From: S139-23 sp047639315
GTDB lineage: Bacteria > Planctomycetota > GCA-002687715 > DRQF01
DNA length: 64,000 nucleotides
Reading direction: 5' to 3'
Assembly (NCBI GenBank): GCA_047639315.1
Contig: JBLINQ010000008.1
Coordinates: 1-64,000 of the forward strand
Positions 16,943 through 26,267 of the stretch are shown piece by piece. The translations under genes and the position numbers were made by a program. Each line of letters opens with the position of its first letter. The stretch's first letter is position 1. The notes beneath the pieces are model-generated. The model was not told the DNA's origin. It searched no databases and saw only the letters and a program-made list of their open reading frames with translations.

Positions 16943-19369
16943 ATGATTGGCACCAGTTTGGCGATTGTTGCGGTGGTCTTGACCTTAGGCTACTTGGGGG
17001 CTCCTTTGGCAGTTTGGACCCTGGTCATCGGGGGCATCTGCTTCTGGCTTGGTATGCCGACCTGGTTCATCCTCGTTCTGGCCGTGCCGTTCTTAGCATT
17101 CTGTGTTCCGGCGCTCCGGTCTCAATTGGTCGCCAAGAAGCTGGCCGGAATTTTGAAGAAGGCCGGACTCTTGCCGGTCATCTCCGAAACCGAGCAAGTC
17201 GCTCTCGAAGCCGGCACAGTTTGGATGGATGGCGAGCTCTTTTCTGGCGCTCCAGATGCCAAAAAACTGCTCGAACCCGAAATCCCGACGCTCCGCCCAG
17301 ACGAACAACAATTTCTCGACGGTCCCGTCGAAGAGGCCTGCAAGCTCGTTGATGACTTACGTTGTTGGCAAGACAAAGACCTTCCGCCCGAGCTTTGGGC
17401 ATTTCTCAAAGAGAACCGCTTCTTTGGCCTCATCGTCCCGAAAGAGCATGGTGGGCTTGCCCTCAGCGCCACTGGGCTGAGCGCTGTGATTCACAAGTTG
17501 GCGTCGCGTTCCTTTGCTTTGAGTGTCACGGTCATGATTCCCAACTCGTTGGGCCCTGCCGAACTCTTGCATCACTACGGAACGGACGAGCAGAAATCAG
17601 AATTCTTGCCCAAGCTGGCCAGCGGCGAGCACATGCCATGTTTCGCACTGACCGAGCCAGGAGCTGGTAGTGATGCCGGTGCAATCGCTGCCGAAGGTGT
17701 TGTCTTCAAAGACGATGACGGCACGCTCAAGCTCAAGTTGAATTGGGACAAACGATATACCAGTTTGGCCACGGTCAGCACGATCATCGGTTTGGCATTC
17801 AAACTGCGTGACCCTGAGAATCTAATTGGCAAAGGTGTTTCTCCAGGAATCACCTGCGCCCTCATCCCGACCACGACACCTGGTGTCACTGCCAACGAAC
17901 GGCATGATCCACTTGGCGTTCCATTTCACAATTGCGCTATCTTCGGCAAAGACGTCATCGTCCCAGTCGATGCGATCATCGGTGGCCCCGCCTTCGCTGG
18001 TCAAGGCTGGCGCATGTTGATGGAGTGTTTGGCGGCCGGTCGCGGTGTCGCATTGCCAGCGGCCATGGTTGCGAATTCCAAGTTGGTCTCACGTACTGCC
18101 GGCGCCTACAGCATGCTGCGTTATCAATTTGGCATGCCGATCGGAAAATTCGAAGGCATTGAAGAACCACTTTCCCGCATTGGCGCCATGACCTACATGA
18201 TGGAAGCTGGGCGGCGCTACACGAATGCTTCGATTGACGCCGGGCACAAACCATCCGTGATTTCTGCGATTGTAAAATGTCACTTTACTGAACTCTCACG
18301 TCGGATCACGAACGATGGCATGGATATCCTCGCCGGTGCCGGGATCTCGCGTGGCCCTCGCAACTTGCTTGCGAATAGCCACATAGCGAGTCCGATCGCG
18401 ATCACCGTCGAAGGTGCGAACATTCTTACCCGTTCGATGATCATCTTTGGCCAAGGGGCCATGCGCTGCCACCCTTTCGCACGTGCACAAGTCGAAGCAC
18501 TCCAGAAGGACGATTTCGCCGCCTTCGATCGCGCTTTCTTTGGGCACGTACGCCACTTCGTTCGAAACTTGTTCCGAAGTGTTCTTTTGAGCGTTACTCG
18601 CGGATGGTTGGCTCGGAGCCCAGTCACCGGGCCGACGGCGAATTATTGGCGCAAGCTGAAGTGGGCTTCTGCCAGCTTCGCACTCCTTTCCGATTGCGCC
18701 ATGGTTTCACTCGGTGGCAAACTAAAACGCCACGAACGACTTTCTGCGCGCTTGGGCGATATCCTGTCGTGGATGTATTTCTTAACTGCCGTTTTGAAGC
18801 GCTACGAAACCGATGGCCGTCAGAAAGAGGACTTGCCGTTAGTGAAGCTTGCGGCCGAAGAGTGCTTGGCAGAAATCCAGGCTGCCTTCGATGGCGCCTT
18901 CGCAAACTTTCCGGTGCCCTATGTCGGTTTCTTGATGAGAGGCCCGATTGGAATTTGGTCGCGCCTCAACGCTATTGGGCGTAAGCACCACGATGTTCTT
19001 GGCAGCCAAGTCGCCGATATCCTTCGTCGTCCGGGCGCTCAGAGAGAACGATTGTTTGATTTGATGCACATTCCAGCTTCCAAAGAAGAAGCTCTTGGAC
19101 GCTTAGAGCAAGCTCTTGTCGTAGCCAACGAATCCTTGTCTGTCTCGGCCAAGATCAAGCAGGCGATGAAGGATGGCAAACTGGGTCGCGGTCGACCTGA
19201 ACGCATGATTGATGGGGCGCTTGAGGCGGGGGTCATCAACGATGAGGAGGCCGCGTGTATGCGCGCTGCTCTGGAGGCTAAAGACGACGCCGTCAAGGTT
19301 GACAGTTTCCACGTCGATGTGTTTCAAGCTTCGACGCCAACCCCAGGGTTTGCGCCGACATCAATCTGA
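16943..19369 (+). CDS. fadE: Acyl-CoA dehydrogenase, FadE type
   Basis: 808 residues, close to the length of E. coli FadE. The start ATG 16943 follows GGAAGAGGAGAG. Two N-terminal membrane segments (about residues 3-22 and 28-52) precede the acyl-CoA dehydrogenase core: N-domain with PEELWAFLKENRFFGLIVPKEHGG, FAD-binding CFALTEPGAGSDAG, and C-domain GKFEGIEEPLSRI. A C-terminal DUF1974-like extension follows. It catalyses the first, FAD-linked step of beta-oxidation at the inner membrane. It is transcribed away from the fadJ/fadI operon but supplies the missing step of the same pathway. Confidence 0.92.
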   Translation: MIGTSLAIVAVVLTLGYLGAPLAVWTLVIGGICFWLGMPTWFILVLAVPFLAFCVPALRSQLVAKKLAGILKKAGLLPVISETEQVALEAGTVWMDGELFSGAPDAKKLLEPEIPTLRPDEQQFLDGPVEEACKLVDDLRCWQDKDLPPELWAFLKENRFFGLIVPKEHGGLALSATGLSAVIHKLASRSFALSVTVMIPNSLGPAELLHHYGTDEQKSEFLPKLASGEHMPCFALTEPGAGSDAGAIAAEGVVFKDDDGTLKLKLNWDKRYTSLATVSTIIGLAFKLRDPENLIGKGVSPGITCALIPTTTPGVTANERHDPLGVPFHNCAIFGKDVIVPVDAIIGGPAFAGQGWRMLMECLAAGRGVALPAAMVANSKLVSRTAGAYSMLRYQFGMPIGKFEGIEEPLSRIGAMTYMMEAGRRYTNASIDAGHKPSVISAIVKCHFTELSRRITNDGMDILAGAGISRGPRNLLANSHIASPIAITVEGANILTRSMIIFGQGAMRCHPFARAQVEALQKDDFAAFDRAFFGHVRHFVRNLFRSVLLSVTRGWLARSPVTGPTANYWRKLKWASASFALLSDCAMVSLGGKLKRHERLSARLGDILSWMYFLTAVLKRYETDGRQKEDLPLVKLAAEECLAEIQAAFDGAFANFPVPYVGFLMRGPIGIWSRLNAIGRKHHDVLGSQVADILRRPGAQRERLFDLMHIPASKEEALGRLEQALVVANESLSVSAKIKQAMKDGKLGRGRPERMIDGALEAGVINDEEAACMRAALEAKDDAVKVDSFHVDVFQASTPTPGFAPTSI

Positions 19370-19372
19370 TGA

Positions 19373-20848
19373 CTAACCAGGTTGGCCAACGCAGGTGACA
19401 TAGATCACGCCTTCGTTGGTTTTCCGTTGGAAGAGACTGTTCACTTGGTCATCGAAGTAACCGCCGATACCGCTCACGCCTAAGTCTAACTTCAGGGCAG
19501 CGATGTTGATGCGTTGGCCGATGTTGCCAGCATCTAGGTTGAGATAGCGATAAGAGCGATCACCGGTTGATGCCACAGCCTCTTCGATGTCTGCCAAGTG
19601 ATAGATAACCACGCTGGCATCTCGCAAAAGCTCTTGCCCAAGCCCAATCTCGTGGTTCTCACGAGCGAAGTAACCGCGCTTCAATAGCAACAAGCGTGAG
19701 CTATGCGGATCATATCGATAGAGACCGGCGTCGAGGTCGTCTACTCGGTGGACGGCGACGTAGGTGTGTATGCGTGCTGGATCGAGGAAGAAGTCTTGGC
19801 TTGCTTCACTGGTACCGAGATAGGCGTAACCCAGAATCATTCCCAATTGCTCACAGGTCATCGACGACGCACTCTTGAAGCTGCGAGTCGAGCGACGAAG
19901 GAGAATCGATGGTCCTAAGGAGCGTTCCCAATCGATTAGTTTGCGGCTAAGCGCAAAGGTCAATTGAGACGTCTCACCAGAAACCAAAAAGGGTGGCAAT
20001 GGCGAGGTCGTCTTGACTTCTGGCCCAGTGATCTTTCCAGCTTCATGGACCGCATGAATAGAATTATCTTCATCAAAGGCAACGGAAGTGTCGCTCACCC
20101 CCAAAGGCTGACGTCCGGATTTCTCGTTGGGTAAGGCGGCCATCATGAGCATCGACTCTGCACTCTGATCGAAGAACATCAGCTCGTCGATGGCAGTATC
20201 ATTAAATGCTGAAACGGTGACTGGCGTGTATCCCAGTTCGGGGCCGAAGGCCATCAAGTTGCCAATGATATGGCCCGAGTCGAGAAGGATCCGGCGATAA
20301 GCACGATCATGATAGCGCCAACTGGATCGCTGAAAAACGATGCTAAACAAGATGACTATGTTTGAGTCAGCTATCGCTTCGGAACCGTATGTGTGCGCTT
20401 CCAAGTCGCGCCAATAATTGCCCTCTAAGACCGGGGCTAAGGTGTGATCTCGAACCTGGAAATTATAGATGCCGTCGTCTACTCCAGGAAGATCTCTGAT
20501 TGCGACGTAGATCTCAGTTGGGTACAGCGCGCCGGCCGAAGGGGAGGCCCGGAAACAAATTGGTTCACCGTGAGTTTGCTGCTGCGCAGTCACACCGCCT
20601 ATATGAAGTAAGAGTGTCGAGAGCCGGCTCAATTCACAGGTGGGCGACATCGGATCTGGGTCGAGTAGAACCGGATCGTCCGAGCCTTCTTGACGGCCCA
20701 GAAGCAAGAGCTCGCCCAAGGCGATTCGGGTTTTCGAGTGAAAGCTCTTGTAAGGCTCAGGCTGAGCTGCCCAATCTACTGGCGCAACGTCCCGGATGGT
20801 CTCAGGATCGTATTTGGTGGCGTTGTGGTAGTCGTTTGCAGTTGACAC
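19373..20848 (-). CDS. SagB/ThcOx-type nitroreductase-fold oxidoreductase, two-domain
   Basis: The preferred start is GTG 20848 because GGGAG lies 6 bases upstream, giving 491 residues; an ATG at 20887 is possible. Two nitroreductase-like domains are visible. The first covers roughly residues 45-230 (FRASPSAGALYPTEIYVAI, LLDSGHIIGNLMAFGPELGY). The second runs from about 300 (RRSTRSFKSASSMTCEQLG, LNLDAGNIGQRINIAALKL). The family uses FMN, and some members oxidise azolines to azoles in RiPP pathways. No cyclodehydratase or precursor lies nearby, so the role here is open. Its stop is three bases from the convergent fadE stop. Confidence 0.75.
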   Translation of the reverse strand: MSTANDYHNATKYDPETIRDVAPVDWAAQPEPYKSFHSKTRIALGELLLLGRQEGSDDPVLLDPDPMSPTCELSRLSTLLLHIGGVTAQQQTHGEPICFRASPSAGALYPTEIYVAIRDLPGVDDGIYNFQVRDHTLAPVLEGNYWRDLEAHTYGSEAIADSNIVILFSIVFQRSSWRYHDRAYRRILLDSGHIIGNLMAFGPELGYTPVTVSAFNDTAIDELMFFDQSAESMLMMAALPNEKSGRQPLGVSDTSVAFDEDNSIHAVHEAGKITGPEVKTTSPLPPFLVSGETSQLTFALSRKLIDWERSLGPSILLRRSTRSFKSASSMTCEQLGMILGYAYLGTSEASQDFFLDPARIHTYVAVHRVDDLDAGLYRYDPHSSRLLLLKRGYFARENHEIGLGQELLRDASVVIYHLADIEEAVASTGDRSYRYLNLDAGNIGQRINIAALKLDLGVSGIGGYFDDQVNSLFQRKTNEGVIYVTCVGQPG

Positions 20849-20919
20849 GATTGCTCCCTTGGGTGTCCAAGGGTGTAACATCTGCAAAGCAGGAAGGGAA
20901 ACATTCTCATCCAGCGAGT

Positions 20920-23265
20920 TTATTCGCCGAAGTACTTGCCAATCACCTCGCGTAGAACATTAGGTTTGATTGGCTTCGAAACGTAGTCGTCCATGCCCGC
21001 GTCGATACAAATCTCGCGGTCGCCCTTCATCGCGTTCGCAGTCACCGCTACGATCGGAATTTCGATCCCACGATCCCGTAGGGCCTCGGTTGCGTCCAAT
21101 CCACCCATGACGGGCATCTGGAGGTCCATCAGAATAATGTCAAAGTCGTCATCGTCGTCCGTCATCTCTAGGGCGATCGCGCCATTTTCAGCTATGCAGG
21201 TTTCGAAGCCCCACTTCTTGAGCATACTGGTAATGAGTTTCTGATTGATGGTATTGTCTTCCACAACAAGAATTCGACCGTTCGAAGACCCTTCCGACTT
21301 TGGTATTGTGATTTCTACATCAACCACCGATTCGTCCTCCTTGTCTGCTTCATTAAGGGCTTCCAACACGAAATTGTAAAGCTCAGACGCCTTGAACGGA
21401 CGTTGGAGGTGCATGTTACTGCGGCTCGTAGCGTTGTGTCCGCTAAGTTGCCCCCCAACAGTGATGATTCGTGGGCAAGTTTCTTTGCACTCAGCGATCA
21501 CCGATAGGTTGGCCCGACAGGAAGTTATCTCCATGTCGAGATCAACAATGGCAATCTCGAATGGACTCCCGCTTCTTGCAGCATTCGTGATCAACTCGCG
21601 TATCGATTCAGGCCGACTCACGAACTTTGGTTTTATGTTCCAAGATAGAAGCAGATCCTTGAGATTCTTCTCTTCAGCCTCATCACTCTCGACTACTAAG
21701 ATTGAAATCCCGTCCATTCTTGTGTCGTCGACAAAAGTTGGCCCATTCTCTTCACTGGCACGTTCAAGTCGAGCAGTGAAGTGGAATGTTGATCCTTCGT
21801 TGGTTGTACTTTCAGCCCAAATATCGCCGTTCATTAGAGCGACGAGCTGTTTCGAAATTGCTAACCCTAAGCCGGTCCCACCGTATTGTCTTGTGGTCGA
21901 GCCATCGGCTTGAATGAACGGCGAGAAGATTGCTTCGAGCTGATCCTCCGCGATACCTATGCCGCTGTCTTTTACCGAGAAGTGAAGCTCAACGTAGCCA
22001 TCTACCTCCGACTCCAATTCAACACCAATCGAAACGGAACCTTCGTCCGTGAACTTGATGGCATTGCCAATCAAGTTGATCAAAACCTGGCGCAATTTAG
22101 CTGAGTCACCGATAACCAAGGTCGGGATATTGGTGTCGGAACGGCAGAGCATTCGGACGCCCTTGCTATTGGCAGAGTGAGCCAGGACTTTGGTGGAATC
22201 ACAGACATGATCATGAACATTGAATTCATGGAGGTCTAACTCCATGCGGCCAGCCTCAATCTTGGAGAAGTCGAGAATGTCATTGATGATGACGAGCAAG
22301 GCCTCTGCCGATGAATCTACGATCTGCAAAAACTCTTTTTGCTCCTCGTCCAAATCGGTGTCGAGGGCGAGCTCGGTCATGCCAATGATGCCGTTCAGTG
22401 GCGTGCGAATCTCGTGACTCATATTCGCCAAGAACTCGGATTTGGCACGTGTTCCTTCTTCCGCGCGTTCTTTCGCCCGGACGAGATTCTTGTTCAAGTC
22501 GATGAGTTCGCGGGTCCGGTCTTTCACTTCGCTTTCGAGCGTATTACTGTGTCGAGCGAGTTCAGCATCGCGCTGTTGGACACGCGACAGCATCACGTTG
22601 AAGAGCTCAACGAGGCGACCGATTTCATCATTGCCGAGCTTCTGAGCTCTTAAGGAGTAGTTCTTGTTCTCCGAGATCTGGCTGGCCACGCTGGAGAGGC
22701 TGGCAATTGGGTCGGAGATGATCTTCTGCATCTTCCGGGCCAAGAAGTAAGTCAAGCCTAAGATCGTGATCATGAGCAACAACGCCATTTGCACCAACCT
22801 GGCCTGCATTGTCTTTTCGTCGAGTCGATCGCTTAGGACATAGACGGTGCCCAGCTGTTCCCCGTCGAGTTGAATGCGCTGAACGACCGCTACGGTCTTG
22901 TCCATGATCTCAAAGCTGCCGACGCCGCTAAACTGAGGTTTCCAATCGTCGGCGCCGTCGCGATTGTAGCTCGCGAATGTCTCACCACTGACGTCGAAAA
23001 CGACGCAGTTTATGACGTGGCCTTGTTCGCCGAGTATCTCTAAGCTCTTGAGCGCATCCTCTTTGGCTTCGAATTGGAGAGGCGCTCTGATATTCGCAGC
23101 GACGATCTTGGCGACGGTGCTAACTTGTTCGATTTTGCTTGAGCGCAACATACGCATGTTGGCGAGAAACAACCCGCCGCATGCGAGGGCCAACACAAGT
23201 GCACTTGAACACATGATGACCCATGTGATTTTTGCTCTGATCGAGATGTCGCGGAAGTGTCTCAA
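20920..23265 (-). CDS. Hybrid sensor histidine kinase with two receiver domains
   Basis: 781 residues. Layout: a membrane helix (about 13-33), a periplasmic CHASE8-like sensor (about 40-145), a second membrane helix (about 155-175), HAMP, a coiled coil, HisKA with SHEIRTPLNGIIGM (His at about 284), HATPase with GGTGLGLAISK, a first receiver-like domain (IAIVDLDME) and a second, canonical receiver (RILVVEDN, ILMDLQMPVMGG). It starts one base after the YfiR stop. With the receptor and YfiR upstream it likely senses an envelope state and signals by phosphorelay. No Hpt domain or DNA-binding output is in the window. Confidence 0.92.
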   Translation of the reverse strand: MRHFRDISIRAKITWVIMCSSALVLALACGGLFLANMRMLRSSKIEQVSTVAKIVAANIRAPLQFEAKEDALKSLEILGEQGHVINCVVFDVSGETFASYNRDGADDWKPQFSGVGSFEIMDKTVAVVQRIQLDGEQLGTVYVLSDRLDEKTMQARLVQMALLLMITILGLTYFLARKMQKIISDPIASLSSVASQISENKNYSLRAQKLGNDEIGRLVELFNVMLSRVQQRDAELARHSNTLESEVKDRTRELIDLNKNLVRAKERAEEGTRAKSEFLANMSHEIRTPLNGIIGMTELALDTDLDEEQKEFLQIVDSSAEALLVIINDILDFSKIEAGRMELDLHEFNVHDHVCDSTKVLAHSANSKGVRMLCRSDTNIPTLVIGDSAKLRQVLINLIGNAIKFTDEGSVSIGVELESEVDGYVELHFSVKDSGIGIAEDQLEAIFSPFIQADGSTTRQYGGTGLGLAISKQLVALMNGDIWAESTTNEGSTFHFTARLERASEENGPTFVDDTRMDGISILVVESDEAEEKNLKDLLLSWNIKPKFVSRPESIRELITNAARSGSPFEIAIVDLDMEITSCRANLSVIAECKETCPRIITVGGQLSGHNATSRSNMHLQRPFKASELYNFVLEALNEADKEDESVVDVEITIPKSEGSSNGRILVVEDNTINQKLITSMLKKWGFETCIAENGAIALEMTDDDDDFDIILMDLQMPVMGGLDATEALRDRGIEIPIVAVTANAMKGDREICIDAGMDDYVSKPIKPNVLREVIGKYFGE

Positions 23266-23266
23266 G

Positions 23267-23902
23267 CTACTTTTTCTTTTTCTTCTTCTCTTGCAAGATG
23301 CGAATGGCCATTTTCAAGATCTGAGACGAAATCTTCAGTTTCGAACTCTTCGCCGCAATCATGTTTACTTCGAACTTGACTCTGTTGCTCTTGATGAGAA
23401 ATCCAAGGGTGCCGCCATCGTCAATGAACCCAGTCTTTTCGCCAACAAGAAGGACGTGATCCTTTTGGGCGATCGCAATCACTTCTTTTACTTCGTCATC
23501 TGATAGCGAGCGACTGACAAACAAAACCTGTGTCTTTTTGATATCCCCAACATTCTCGAAGCGCTTAATCACGATCTTGCGTTTGTTGATCGGCTTAAGT
23601 TTGGTGAGGAGGTCGAGTTCCTTGCCGAATGGGTCTTTACCCACAATACCAATCGTGATCTTGGTTGAATTCTTCTTCAGGTTTGCAGTTGGCCAGGTGA
23701 CCCAACGAACAATGCGGTAAAGGAAAAGAGCCTTGATGCGATATTCCGAATCGCGGGAACCGACTTCAGACGAAATCGGTGGGGCCGAATGCCTGGAGCG
23801 AGAATCGCTTCCAGAGGCATGCCCTCCGATTGTGCATACGACGAAGATGACGAGCGCTAAGCCCGTTGTCTTCCATCGATTTGTCGTCTGAGTTCCAGGC
23901 AT
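23267..23902 (-). CDS. YfiR family periplasmic protein (DUF4154)
   Basis: The start ATG 23902 lies in a TAATG overlap with the TonB-receptor stop; 211 residues. A hydrophobic export segment (TTGLALVIFVVCTIGGHASG) is followed by the YfiR core: YRIKALFLYRIVRWVTWP, ITIGIVGKDPFG, VLFVSRSLSDDE, HVLLVGEKTGF and the late FLIKSNRVKFEVNMIAAK. In Pseudomonas, YfiR is a periplasmic repressor of the cyclase YfiN; here it sits between a TonB-dependent receptor and a histidine kinase, suggesting it modulates that kinase's periplasmic sensor. The C-terminus is a run of seven lysines. Confidence 0.85.
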   Translation of the reverse strand: MPGTQTTNRWKTTGLALVIFVVCTIGGHASGSDSRSRHSAPPISSEVGSRDSEYRIKALFLYRIVRWVTWPTANLKKNSTKITIGIVGKDPFGKELDLLTKLKPINKRKIVIKRFENVGDIKKTQVLFVSRSLSDDEVKEVIAIAQKDHVLLVGEKTGFIDDGGTLGFLIKSNRVKFEVNMIAAKSSKLKISSQILKMAIRILQEKKKKKK

Positions 23903-25977
23903 TAGAAAGTAAAGTCCATCCAAAAGTATGCCGTGCGATCGACTTCGCTTGCTTGCCGACCAAACGTTCCGCCGTATTCCGGATGGCGACGATCGAGGAG
24001 GTTCCGAACTCCAATAGCGAGTTCTAGATTCTCAAGAGGTCGCCAACGTACTTGCAAATCCAAGCGCACATAACTTGGGATATTCTGTGTTCGAAGGTTG
24101 TCCGTCCAAAATAGGGACGTGTTGAACTCTAAGTCATCTGTGATGTTCCAGTGGGCGCGCAAGACGACGCGATGATTCGGGCTGTTGCCTTCCGCGTTAT
24201 TGACTTCTGGATCGGTGGTGCCAACCCCGTGAACCTGCACCCGAATGAAACTGTAGCTGGCAGAAACACGCAGCGCTTCATATGGGCGCCATTCCGAGGA
24301 GACCTCGAAGCCGTAGGATTCTGCCTTGGCCCGGTTTTGATTGATGGCTTGCAGGAGAGGTAACCCGCCTTGAATGGACACACCAAGAATGTCGTTCGTC
24401 GCCACATGTTCGTAGTCGTTGTAGAACATGGCCAAGTCGAATGAGAGATTGCTCGCTGGGCGAACACGGTAGCCGACTTCAAAGGCAATGAGGTCAATCG
24501 AGTTCGCATGCTCGTTAGCGTGGAGCACTGGAATGACAGGGCTTCCTCCGAGATTGATTGGGTTCTGGCGAATCGTCAGGTCTTGCGTACCTCTCGAGGG
24601 CGTTTCAACAGCCCTCGAGACCGCGGTCCAAAGAGTATGCTCCGGTGCTGGTGTCCATATCAAGCGTACGCTGGGCTGAATTTCAAAGCCACTGAAGTCG
24701 TTATGTGAGAACTTGCTGCCAAACGTGAGTTTCAGTTCGTTTTCAACAAGAGTTAGTTCGTCTTGGACAAATGCACTGAAGATCTGATATCTCCTTGCGT
24801 CCGGATCGGCAAAGATTTGGAAGCTGCCCTCAAAGTCGTCAGAAACATAACGATAGCCCACGCCCCAAATCACGCGATTCGAATCGCCGATGGCAAACCG
24901 ATGTTGGAAATCTAGGTCATAAGTATTGCGGGTGTCCTTGAAGAGGCCGTCCGTTCGTTCGGTGCGATCGACATAGAGCTGGAGCGTGAAATCTTGCTCA
25001 TCCGAAATCCTGTGCTTCCATCTGGTGATGAGATTCGCACCGGCAATATCGATGGTGTCTTCGAGAATGTTTGCGAGGTTTGATGAAGTCGGATCAGAGA
25101 TGTCGATCGTCTGTTCAGCGGTCCCATCATAGGCGTCGCCCTGAACGGTGAGTTCGTCTCGCCCCGAAAGGAGCATGTCGAGGCGAAAGCCAATTTGCTT
25201 CATCGCCCAATCACCGTGTGTGTCGCTGCTTGATGCCGAGCCAAAGTCGTCGCGGTCAAAATATTGCCCGTAGACACGAAGATGAGCATCCTCGCCGACT
25301 TTCATTCCGTAGTTGATGACATTTTCTATGTTGTTGGTGCCTACGACAGTCTTCACTCTGCCGCCAAGTGTCTCTTTGGCGGATTTGGTGATGATATTGA
25401 TGATGCCGTTGACGGCATTCGCGCCCCAAAGCGTGGCGCCGGGGCCGCGAATCACTTCGATGCGGTCAATATTCTCGACGGGCGTTGACTGTTGGTTCCA
25501 GAAAGTGCCCGAGAATAGGGGCGTGTAGAGTGTGCGGCCATCCATGAGGACAAGCATCTTACTGGCAAAGATTCCGTTGAAACCACGGGCAGTGACGGCC
25601 CAGCGATGACGCGTGACTTGTGCGACCTCAATGCCGGGGACCAAACGTAAGGCCTCCGGGATCGAACGGGCACCGGCACGTTGGATATCGTCTTGGGTTA
25701 CGACGAAAATTGCCGCTGGAGAGTGTGACAGTGGCTGAGCTGATTTGGATACGGAAGTCACTTCCATATCCAAGAGATCCGCTAAATCAAGCTCGCTCAG
25801 CTCGTCCATATCCTCTTGGGTGCCATTTTCGACGAGATCCGGATCCTTCATGGTCTCATCTTGTTGGCCGACTGCGACGCTAAAGATGGCAGCCCAGACT
25901 ATGAGGATCCCCCAAGTGGGTGGTAATCGCAGCGGACGGATATGTCTATATCCGCGCTTTCTTGACTCATGCAGCAT
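23902..25977 (-). CDS. TonB-dependent outer-membrane receptor
   Basis: 691 residues, ATG 25977 with AAGGAA upstream. An export signal (ILIVWAAIFSVAVGQ) is followed by a short N-terminal acidic stretch and a plug domain (FVVTQDDIQRAGARSIPEALRLVPGI; IDRIEVIRGPGATLWGANAVNGIINIITK), then a beta-barrel ending in an aromatic residue (AYFWMDFTF). No STN domain is seen. The gene heads a coupled operon with yfiR-like and hybrid-kinase genes, an arrangement that recurs in many proteobacteria and suggests signalling or substrate-linked sensing. The ligand is not known. Confidence 0.9.
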   Translation of the reverse strand: MLHESRKRGYRHIRPLRLPPTWGILIVWAAIFSVAVGQQDETMKDPDLVENGTQEDMDELSELDLADLLDMEVTSVSKSAQPLSHSPAAIFVVTQDDIQRAGARSIPEALRLVPGIEVAQVTRHRWAVTARGFNGIFASKMLVLMDGRTLYTPLFSGTFWNQQSTPVENIDRIEVIRGPGATLWGANAVNGIINIITKSAKETLGGRVKTVVGTNNIENVINYGMKVGEDAHLRVYGQYFDRDDFGSASSSDTHGDWAMKQIGFRLDMLLSGRDELTVQGDAYDGTAEQTIDISDPTSSNLANILEDTIDIAGANLITRWKHRISDEQDFTLQLYVDRTERTDGLFKDTRNTYDLDFQHRFAIGDSNRVIWGVGYRYVSDDFEGSFQIFADPDARRYQIFSAFVQDELTLVENELKLTFGSKFSHNDFSGFEIQPSVRLIWTPAPEHTLWTAVSRAVETPSRGTQDLTIRQNPINLGGSPVIPVLHANEHANSIDLIAFEVGYRVRPASNLSFDLAMFYNDYEHVATNDILGVSIQGGLPLLQAINQNRAKAESYGFEVSSEWRPYEALRVSASYSFIRVQVHGVGTTDPEVNNAEGNSPNHRVVLRAHWNITDDLEFNTSLFWTDNLRTQNIPSYVRLDLQVRWRPLENLELAIGVRNLLDRRHPEYGGTFGRQASEVDRTAYFWMDFTF

Positions 25978-26267
25978 GATTTATTTCCTTGGGAATCGTT
26001 TTGCTGCGAATCGTTCTCTTGAAACGACCTAAGAGCGCAGTCAAACGGACTTTCCGTGCTTTTCTTCCCACTGATGCTTCGACAAAGATACTTTCCTAAG
26101 TTTAACTTTTATGAGGTGATCTTTGGCAATCGGGGTGAATTCCGACTGGTCGAGTGGATTCGCACTCGGATGGACGATAAATCTGTATTGAGATTGCAGT
26201 GCTGGGGGCATCGCCTGTACTCTCGACCCATCACCCCCTGATGATGACTACTCGGAGGAATCGAAGA

